Below are positions 55,458 to 64,000 of a DNA stretch of 64,000 nt, piece after piece. The DNA comes from Lottia gigantea (taxonomy: Eukaryota; Mollusca; Gastropoda; Lottiidae). Position 1 is the first letter of the stretch, and each line of letters begins with the position of its first letter. The notes under the pieces are model-generated. The model did no database searches. It was not told the DNA's origin and saw nothing but the letters and a program-made list of their open reading frames with translations. The position numbers were made by a program, and so were the translations under genes. The DNA is taken from contig NW_008710370.1 of the NCBI RefSeq assembly GCF_000327385.1, forward strand, positions 2,590,235 through 2,654,234. The letters are read 5' to 3'.

Positions 55458-58400
55458 ACGAATTGAAGCGTATAGAACATACAATGATCAATACGCTTAA
55501 ATTCCGGGCCCAACAACCTCCTCCACACATTAAAGACTAACAACCAAGCGCAGAAAGAAAGCACCGATAAGAACTACTTTCTCCAACGGCAAATTCTTTC
55601 ATAACCAGGAAACATTAAAATAATACACAAAAGAAAACCAAATTCAAAGTGAAACACACTACTTAACAAAAGTGTGTATCAAAAAAAAAAATCTAATGCA
55701 TTGACGAGGTTAAACAAGGCAACCTGATATAATTTTGAAAGGCATTGCTCTTCCATCGACCCATGCGACGAACTGCCTCCTCCGAATGTCCTTGCATAAT
55801 AGCCGATGTTGCAGCTCCAATCCGAAATGAATGAAGTTTATATTTAGTCTGATCTAATCCTAAAAATGTGATTAGTGAAGCTAATTTGTGATTCAAATAA
55901 GAGTACAAAATAGGAGAATGATGATTAGATTGGAAAAGGGGACCCTCAGAATGAGGGAAAAATTTCAAATAAGAATACAAGAGGCAAGGTGCACAAGCAA
56001 CGGAAGAAACAGAACAAGAGCAATGCAACAACAATTTCACCGGGAGAGGGGTAGTTTTATGCTTGTAAAAACGAAGAGACAATTCAACTCTCTGAATAAC
56101 ATTTGCTTGAAATATAAAACTTACATCTGAAACTTGTAACACAAATTTAGCATTAAAACTAGATTTCACTACTAATTCACCTAATCTGAAAAAGCCAGCA
56201 AAGGCCACAGAAAATAAAGCGCAAAGTAAATATCTATCAAACAAAACAGGTACAACTAAAGGAATGGCTTTTAAAATGCGAATTAAAATAGGTAAAGTTA
56301 TAGGTAAACGATTTTCAAAAGGAACGTTGAGTTTGCGAATGCCCTTTAAAATCAAGTTAGTTACAAATGAATGTACTTCTGAATAACCATGTGACTTTTG
56401 TACAAAGGATAGAACTGACATATTCGATGCAATATAGCTAGGTGAAAATCCTGACTGAAACAAATAAGCAAGATAGGTAACTAAAATTGATGAAGGTATG
56501 GGAAAAGATGGAGCTAAAGAATAGAGAGTACAAAAGTGAAGGAACTTGTTCCAACAACGTAAATAAGACACCCTGCTAAAGGTGCTAAAGCCTGACTCAT
56601 CAAAAATTGTGCTGTCATTTTCAGAGCTTCAAAATTTCTGGTTTGAGATTTTGTGGAGTCTGGTCCAGCCAAGGAGCATATTCTCTGACACGCTGAAACA
56701 TAAAGCGAGATAAAGAATCAGCCACAATATTTGAGAAGCCAGGCATGTGTCTACTGCGAACTAAAATATTAAATTTTAAAAAAGTGACCACTAAACGACG
56801 CAACAAAGACATGAGAGCAGTACTTTTAGAAGTAGCTTTGTTAATCACATACATTGTCAGTAAACAGAACAATCTTGTGATTTTGCAATAAAGGACCCCA
56901 ATGCTCAAGGCTGCCACAATGGGAAACAATTCTAAAACGTCAATGCTGACAGAAAGATCCTGAGCCCATTGACCCACAAACCAATGAGATCCTAAAACTG
57001 CAGCATAGCCCTTAGAGCCTGCTGCATCAGTGTATAACGCCAAAGCATCAGCAGAAACCCACTCATCATGCAAGAACATGCAACAACCATTGAAATTATT
57101 AATAAATTGACTCCAAATATGTAAATCTAACCTTGCAGAATTAGTGATACGAATCTTATAGTGAGGTTTTGCAACATTAATTGTTAAATCATAAAGGCGA
57201 CGAAGGAAGGTACGACCAGGAATCACAACTAAAGTAGCAAAATTTAATAAACCTAATACAGATTGAAGTTCCCTGAGTGTAACCTTCCTGCGTAACAATA
57301 AACCATCAATTGCTCTCCGAATCTTAATAACTTTGTCTTGAGGAAGGCGTAATTCCATTGTTAAAGAATCAACCTCAATGCCATAAATGGTTAAAGTAGT
57401 AACTGGGAGAACAGTTTTTGAAGCTTTTATAGGAATGCCCAAATAATCAGCCAAAGCTAAAAAAGGAGTGTAGAGATGTCAAACATTTGTCAGAATCAGC
57501 TGGCCCTGCAAAAAAGAAATCGTCAATCAAATGACTGACTCTGGCGTTAAATTTTGTTTCCATAACCCAATGAAGAGCCGAACTGAATCTTTCAAACGTT
57601 TGACAACTCATACTCAAGCCCATGGGCAGACACATATCTACAAAGTAAAAAATGTCATCATTTAAGGGAACAGTAAAACCCAATAGCGGGCAGTCATCGG
57701 GATGAATAGGTAAAAGTCTATAAGCATCTTGAATGTCCGCCTTTGAACAGGGGCATAAAATGCGACCTTAACGGAGCTCGCTATTCATTTTATCAAAAAG
57801 CACATCTGAATTTTTTCTACATGATTTATGATTGCGAAAGATCGAAAGAGACCTTTCACCCTGAAAGGGAATTCGGAAACCCGAAGAAAATCCTTGAAAC
57901 AAAAATTCGCGTTCAATCTGATTATACCCAGACAAAACATGGCAAAGTCTACTTGGATGGATTGGAGTTGGTACTTTGTGCGGCATTAGTACCACCGCGG
58001 CGAAATGAATAACGCGAATTGGTCTGCTGTGGAGCGGAGCCAGTACCGACTACTGGTACATTAAATAGACTGTGAATCGGCAGCCACCGCTTTATTATCA
58101 ACCTGAGGAGATTGAGGTTGAGATTGTTGTCGAGTACGTTTAGCAAAACAATTAATAGCTGCATGATTGAACCCACATTTAGAACATACATGCATATACC
58201 GACAGTTTTGCCAAGTGCAGCCTTTACGACCATTATAAGCCAAACAAACAGTACCCCTGGAACCAGACTGACTAGAGAACGGTTTTGGTGATTTGACAGC
58301 AGTTTTATACAACGTAGTGGCCTGAAGCCAAAGATTTGAGTCAATATGATTCCAAGGATAAGGAACTGCTTGGCGGATGGTGCGAAACTGTGTATCATAG

Positions 58401-60348
58401 TATTAAAAGCTGCCGCTCCGTAGCCGAGAGCCAAATCAGTTACAAAAGAGTTGTACGCTAGCAAAGCCGAAATCAATTCTGGGGATTTCTGCACCAAAAT
58501 ATCAATATAAATAAGAAAAGCCTTTCTCCACAATTCGAAAGACAGAGCTTCAGATTCGGGAGCAGAGGAGATTTTGAAAATTGGCTCGTTATCTACTTCC
58601 GAAATATCAATTGACAACTGACTTGACACTCCCCCTGGGAGCAGGTGCGACATATCCACAAATTTATTTGACCAAATGTCATGTTTCAACTTATCAGAAA
58701 CATGACAAGAGATGTTGATACCCTCATTAGGGTACAAGGGTACATGAGGTAGCATACCTGAACCAAAAAGTTGTGCCGCATTGACACTAAAAACATTAGA
58801 TTGCTGACTACTATGAGGCACATTACCCACCAGTACAAGATTAATTCTTGATGTTAAGTTATTCACACTAGGCACTGAAAATCTAAGAGATGGGTCGAGA
58901 CTGTTTGTTACAGTCACTGTTTCTGCCACAGACGAATGCAAAACTTTACTATTGACAGGTATTGACTCAACAGAGGTTACCATTTCCATAGCCTCAGGAA
59001 AAATCTGACTGGTACTGGGTGAAGCTTGAGTTGTTTGAAATGTAGTTGTCAAGGTATACTGAACAGTGGAAGAATTAGCAGCTGATGTAGGAGACTGACT
59101 GGTGGAAGAAGCAACAGTATTTAATAACAGCCCACGTCTAAGCATTTTTTGGAGCATAATATTAGTCAACCTGTCCTCAGCTGTCGTCGGAACAATATCA
59201 ACTTCATCCTCATCCGCAAACGAACGATTTCGCTTAGGCATCCTGCAAAAGGAAATTTACTCAGAAAGTTACACTCAAAAAATAGCAAAGCGCCCAGCAA
59301 AAGGGCAGGTAACAAGCGCCCAGCTGAAGGGCTAAGTAGCTAGCTAACATAAGCGCCTAGCATAACAGGCAAAGTGGCTAAAGAGGCGGCGCCCATCATA
59401 ACAGGCAAAAAGGCAAGCTGAGAAAGCGCCCCAAAAATGAAGGGCTTTAAAAGCGCCTAGCAAAGGCAAAAGTGTAAAAGGCAGAGCATCACCTGTGATA
59501 AGCAGAACCACCGAATGTGGCGTAAAACTGCATCTCTTATGCTGCGAAGGAAGAGAGGGTTGCCAACCGTATTTGATAAATGCACTCCATCAGAGACATA
59601 TTGCCCAACAAACTTATAGGGATTAGACAAACCCAATTTATGTTTCCACAAGAACAGTTAAGGGTTGGACCGGCATAAATCCAAAATTATTCTATTTGTG
59701 TCTCATAAGGCTGTGCAAGTCTAGGTAAAAGAGCAGAAATAATAACACAACTGCATCCAAAATTAATCAAAATAGAAGATGCAAAATCAACTACAGCCTG
59801 AGCAACGAGTGCAGGTTCAATGTTCACGCCAAATCATTCGATCCTAGATGAATCATGATAATATCACAACCTGCAAAATGTAAACTGTGATCACGATCGA
59901 GACGACCATGGCGATCGCTGAGCACACAAAGACCTCCGTATCCTAAACACGAGACGGAACATAGTCGAGGATCCAAACCCAAATTAACCTTGCTAGTTGA
60001 TTGAAGGTAAGCATTCAAACGCTTGACATAGCTAGAACCAAATAAACACACTTTTACAGGCGAAGCGACCAGAATAAATTCCAAAGGTTCTCTGTCAGAT
60101 CGAAACAAAGCACTATGCAGTGAAGTAGAGAGAGGTGTGGCGGCCATTGCTTATAAAAAAAAAAAAAAAAAAAAAAAAGCTGTGAGTGAGAGAAAGCGAA
60201 ACGAAAAAGAAAGTACAAAATAATGAATGTAACAGGCAGCTAAGCTAAGCTATACTCATCTGCTATCTTGAATCACTCGAAAATAAATGCAATAGGTAAG
60301 CAACCGGATGGACAGCGATAGAATTCAGAATGGGAGAAACAATCGGAA

Positions 60349-60468
60349 TAATCCTCAAGCAAAGCGATATCTTCCTGCGCGAATTCTAAACTGAATGAAG
60401 AAATCACACGAGAACGAGATCTCACGATAATGTTCACGCAAATCCCATTGTCACAACAATGTTTATTT
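60349..60468 (-). repeat. Ngaro A1 terminal repeat
   Basis: A 120-bp direct copy of 55198-55317, differing at about four positions over its length, which points to a fairly recent insertion. It ends with CAATGTTTATTT next to ACTAAATATTG of element Z. Confidence 0.85.
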
Positions 60469-60949
60469 ACTAAATATTGATTTCAGAACATACTGATTTT
60501 TAATATGGTACATGTATGATGTAGGCCTACCGGTACCATTTAATTTAGAGGGCTGGGATCATGCTTGCTTTCTTGTTTTCAAACATCATTTCACCTTGAC
60601 ATTATTTTTGATTCAATCAATACTGAAGAATGATAATACCAATTTTTTTTTGGGCCCCTAAATTTGAAATATCAGGCACTATTTCTAGAATTATCCATAA
60701 TTATAGATTGTTAATTTTAACTGTCATATAGGCCTATGATCAATTTAATTAATTTACAAGGCTTAAAGTTTATTTGAAAAAAAAAAAGAAAAAAACAATC
60801 AATTTGGAGTTTCAAATCACGCGCTTTGGAAAAATCTCCAGACTTTTCACCCAATCTCCAGATTTTTCAAGGCAAATCTCCATATTTTTTTTCCTGACCT
60901 GTACACATGTATGTTTCTGTTAGTTTTTTGGATATAGGCTATTAAAAAG

Positions 60950-61248
60950 GAAACTTGGTATGCTTTTATATTTATTATTGAAATTTCGGTTAAGTTCAAA
61001 TTTGGTAACAATCAGATGAAGGGATTTGTTGTTATTGTCCCTGTATCAAATTTGGCTTGTAGGCACGATAGAGACTATCATAGTTTTTAATCGATCTTGA
61101 CGAAACTTGATACGCATGTATATATTGATAAGATTGTGGTCACGTTTGAAATTGGTAAGAATTGAATGAACAGTTTCGGAGTTATTGCCCTTGACTTAGT
61201 AAGAACACATCAAACTTGGCTTGTAAGCACAATAGAAATGGAAATGTG
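60950..61248 (+). mobile_element. HINE monomers, fragment
   Basis: Two diverged class 1-like monomers (GAAACTTGGTATGC, GAGACTATCATAGTTTTTAATCG, CGGAGTTATTGCCCTTGACTTAG) without head or tail, similar to the fragment at 37.9-38.1 kb. Confidence 0.55.
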
Positions 61249-63037
61249 AAAACTACACTCCAAAATTTAGAGAAATGTGTAATAAAAGAAAGAGAAATAA
61301 AAATATCAGGCCATTAATTTTTTCAAAAACTCTCCAACATGTTTTCATTGGTTTTTGTAAAGTTCATTATGCATTTTGGAAGCTGTTAGAAAACTACTCT
61401 ATGGAGTTAAGTAAAATAAATGCTTAATTGTGGAGAAATATGTCTCCTACTGAATGTCTCAACTAATATTATCGAGCCGCTTCTTTCTCTCCCTTTTTTA
61501 TCTTCAACTTGTCGCCTTTCCCTAGCCTTTTACCCAACTTTCTCGCTTTTTTCCAAAGTCTCTTTTGTCTCTCATTCTTTATCCGCTTTCTCCCTATTTT
61601 CCTCTTTTTTTTTCCCTGCTTTCTCGCTTTTTACCAAATAGGGGTAGCAAAATGGTATCTACCACCACTTTATTTAACAAATTTAAAAATATGATTTTTT
61701 TACGTTTGTGAACCAATATATGTGTAAGAATGCACCAAATCAATTCAATTTTTCAAACACCCCATGACGAGCTTGTGACTATGGCACCTATACAGAGTTG
61801 CTGCATTTTGAATTCAGTCAGTCTACTCCCTATTTGTACCCCCAGTCCCGAGAGGGAATGCAACTGTTTTTTACTTCGCCATTTTCCGCTTTCACGCCTT
61901 TTTCCTCACCTTTTTATGTTATAAATAAGAAAAACCCCTATAATTTTGTCTTTATTTTGTATTTATTGTCGGTACCCATGTTGTTCCATCCGTTCACATT
62001 GTTTTATTGGTAATCGGCAAAGTTACGTCGACAGATTTGCTCTAAAATATTCACTACTAGTGCCTCTTCATGATCTGGCGTAAAAATTTGTTTGGGATTT
62101 TAATCAACATGATAAAATAGCTTGTCTGCCACCTAGCAAAAGGCAGATAATTTACGTGGGTGATTCTATTTGCTGGTAAATTCTCTCGTCTGACCGTGTC
62201 TGGCATATTTTATCTGGTGATCGAGATACTTTGTTACCAATTTTAAGTGATGTTGATATCATATGACGTTAACAACCATGATAGACTCTGTGAGGGACAA
62301 GTTTGCTACATGAGAGTTCTTTGTGATCAGATGTAAATAATTGCTTGATGTTGATTTTCATACGTTTTATTGAAATCAGATATGAACTGATTTGATCAGT
62401 GTGGTTAAAATTTGCTATTTTGAATTTTATATGAAAGGAACACATGGGTTTATATCGAATAATGGCATAATTAAAATAATAGAATAAAAAAAAGCAATTT
62501 TAGTGAAAATGTGTATTTGAAAAGATAGAGGAAATGAAAGTCGAAGAAGAGGCGCTAAAAATGGCGAAAAAAATTAGAAAGCAAGAAAAAAAAAGGCGAA
62601 AAAAAAAGACGAGGAAGCGAGAAAAAAAAAGCTAGAAGTTGACTGTAAAAAAAACAAGGAAAAAGGCAAGAGTTATATAAAAAAAAAAGGCGAGGGAAAT
62701 AAAGGTAGAGTTAAGAGAGGTCGGGCCATGTTACTATCCAGCTATTTACCTTTGAGTAGGGAGCCTTTCTCCTTAAAGTGTATGGAAAGTCAATTATGAG
62801 CCACTTGACACCTACCGTGAATGTATCCTATTGTATCCAATTCCAATCTTATAATCGATAATTAAGATACATGTATAAGTAAAACAAAGACGATTTGTGT
62901 TTAATTCCCGTTTTTTTACAAAGACAGTCCGCCATTATGTCGTATTAATCACATGACCACATGACATCATTTTTGGAACCATCGTTAACCTCATAACCTT
63001 GATAGGCTACGTTAATATTTACAATATTCACATCAAA
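61249..63037. other. Non-coding; opposed pyrimidine- and purine-rich tracts
   Basis: The plus strand is strongly pyrimidine-rich at about 61477-61640 and 61855-61920 (CTTTCTCGCTTTTT, CTTTTTTCC motifs) and strongly purine-rich at about 62515-62725 (GGCGAAAAAAA, GAGGAAGCGAG). The motifs are complementary (TTTCGCC/GGCGAAA, CTCGCTT/AAGCGAG), so the two tracts can pair across about 0.9 kb. Frames here are low-complexity artefacts. Confidence 0.45.
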
Positions 63038-63266
63038 ATGCCGAAGCGCGGTGTCGCACAATTTTGCAGCTATACCTGTAAAGAAAACAGTTAACACGGC
63101 TTTCCAAAAGACGCTGGTATGGGTCAAATTCGTACAATTGAAAAGGGCTGACTTCAAGGCTTCGACTGAAAACTCTCATTCTGTTATTTATTTCACTTCA
63201 AAACTCTTTATTTTTATAGAAAATATTCTAAATTGGAAAGTTGACATAGCCAGAAAAGTGTTTTAA
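63038..63266 (+). pseudogene. THAP-domain zinc finger, decayed start
   Basis: An ATG opens MPKRGVAQFCSYTCKENS then TAA (63092-63094), and the frame continues HGFPKDAGM. THAP domains start MPxxCxxxxCxxxx...FPKD, so the match is clear although the first zinc Cys (position 5) is Gly here. After about 63110 another frame reads VKFVQLKRADFKASTENSHS, fitting the middle of a THAP domain. One stop and at least one frameshift. THAP domains bind DNA in P-element transposases and in host regulators; no transposase core is seen nearby. Confidence 0.55.
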
Positions 63267-64000
63267 AATTCAATTCGCATATGAGACCCCATTCGAAATA
63301 TATTATAGGTTCTTATTTTTAATTAATACTAACAAAATCGGCATTTAAACTTAGCCAAAACGGTGAAATATCAATTTTCCAGAATAAAACAGTGGTAATG
63401 GCGGCCACTTTGGAACATCTTTGAAGCGTAACAAAAGCGAAAAATGAAGTTTATTTCATGAAATTTCAGTTTATCTCAAACACTTAACTCATAAATGATT
63501 TAAAACTATCATTTCTTAATTTAAAGTATATTTTGAGCGGATAGTTTCATATTATTTCAATTATTTGATCAGAAGGTCTACTTTCACTTTATCATTAATT
63601 GTTAGGCCTATCCGATGTGTGTGTTTTACCAATTCAGATTTGGGAATGTAGGAACTCATGATGTTATGAAAATTACCTATTGTCTTTAAAATAAATTATG
63701 ATTAAGTTACATATATTATAAAATAGTTTTAATCTTATAATGACTTGTTCCGTATATCACTTATAAAATGAGTGTGAAGAAATCATACAAATAACGACCA
63801 TATTTCTCCACTATTACCCCATTCATCATGGAATATCTCAAAGACTAATCAAGATATTTTAATTCTGTAAAGGTTTTCATCGAGAGAAGATATGAATATT
63901 TTTAAGCGGGCGATTTTTAATACAAAATGAACGCTACGAACCAGTCATTATAAATTTATTTCCCAATCAATCTCCATTTTCCTGAATTTCGGCAGTGTCA
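63267..64000. other. Intronic sequence without recognised gene
   Basis: AT-rich; no exon of the phospholipase C Y box and no element end recognised before the window closes. Confidence 0.35.

Larger units (their letters stand above)
55029..60468 (-). mobile_element. Ngaro/DIRS-type tyrosine-recombinase retrotransposon with SGNH hydrolase
   Basis: On the minus strand, right to left: an SGNH hydrolase-like region (about 60.15-59.46 kb; FGSSYVKRL, MIHLGSNDLA, VSDGVHLS), a Gag-like region with a Cys/His knuckle (about 59.24-58.0 kb; MPKRNRSFADEDEVD, CRYMHVCSKCGFNHAAINC), reverse transcriptase (about 58.0-57.4 kb; CLPMGLSMSCQTFERFSS, HLIDDFFFAG), RNase H (about 57.4-56.6 kb; LYTDAAGSKGYAAVLG), and a tyrosine recombinase (about 56.6-55.7 kb; LHSFRIGAATSA, MGRWKSNAFQNYIR). 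Terminal organisation is the split direct repeat A1-coding-B1-A2-B2. It has no integrase and no LTRs, as the family requires. It looks largely complete, with a few interruptions. It is younger than element Z, into which it inserted without a target duplication. Confidence 0.88.
54228..60913. mobile_element. TIR element Z, copy 2 (split by Ngaro element)
   Basis: CATACATGTGTA and TACACATGTATG inverted ends with a perfect 8-bp duplication TTTCTGTT (54220-54227 and 60914-60921). The left part runs to GCCAGTACATATTATTT (55028) and the right part resumes at ACTAAATATTGATTTCAG (60469), contiguous in copy 1 as TATTATTTACTAAATATTG. About 1.24 kb without the insertion. The left part carries about 150 bp (CACGTGTATCTTAATTGCC to CGGTACATTCTACTTTCG) absent from copy 1. 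Confidence 0.78.

Noticed and set aside
61420-62013. Several + frames rich in Phe, Leu and Ser
   Set aside because: They come from a polypyrimidine tract and reflect composition, not a gene.

Overview
The window is a 64 kb piece of AT-rich animal nuclear DNA, most likely from a marine mollusc or another lophotrochozoan. It has spliced exons with GT-AG borders, almost no single-exon host genes, and a heavy load of transposable elements. The dominant repeat has the architecture of bivalve pearl elements: fixed ends, a core of about 160 bp satellite-like monomers, a TA microsatellite and a 3' hairpin. These features also match Helentron-associated elements (HINEs). The organism call is an inference from repeat type and protein families.

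The backbone of the window is one host gene on the + strand, a phospholipase C beta of the norpA/PLCB4 class. Four consecutive exons are visible (5624-5708, 9624-9714, 36919-37038, 44335-44480), their splice phases agree (0, 1, 1, 0), and they encode the end of the catalytic X box plus the acidic X-Y linker. Earlier and later exons must lie outside the window. Nearly everything else is intronic: the left 5.6 kb is the 3' part of an upstream intron, then come introns of 3.9, 27.2 and 7.3 kb, and at least 19.5 kb of a fourth.

Antisense inside the 27 kb intron (31.0 to 26.4 kb) is a second gene. It has a short first exon, a PWWP-domain exon, a small exon, and a long exon with about eighteen 42-bp (14-residue) repeats followed by a domain I recognise from multicopy aquatic-animal proteins whose C-terminus looks like a tyrosine recombinase. 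Its frame is broken in several places, so I call it a decaying pseudogene.

Mobile elements by region. 0.6-9.4 kb: HINE copies, a Ty3/Gypsy fossil with HINEs inside its integrase region, a Tc1/mariner-like MITE fragment and a retroelement Gag-like fossil. 10.7-20.3 kb: HINEs, an inverted pair of 215-bp arms 4.9 kb apart, a TTAA-flanked palindromic MITE, an 8-bp-TSD MITE and a duplicated module. 23-25.5 kb: a 5'-truncated Penelope-like element and a seven-monomer HINE. 28.6-32.8 kb: a TATGCAACTT-type satellite. 35.9 and 43.1 kb: two Tc1/mariner-like MITEs. 38.8-41.9 and 54.2-60.9 kb: two copies of one TIR element, the first split by nested HINEs and the second by a Ngaro/DIRS-type element that carries an SGNH hydrolase. 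44.6-46.9 kb: a decayed piggyBac bounded by TTAA. 47.4-53.8 kb: a TIR element holding an LTR retrotransposon fossil. 63.0 kb: a decayed THAP-domain start. I saw no tRNA, rRNA or CRISPR.
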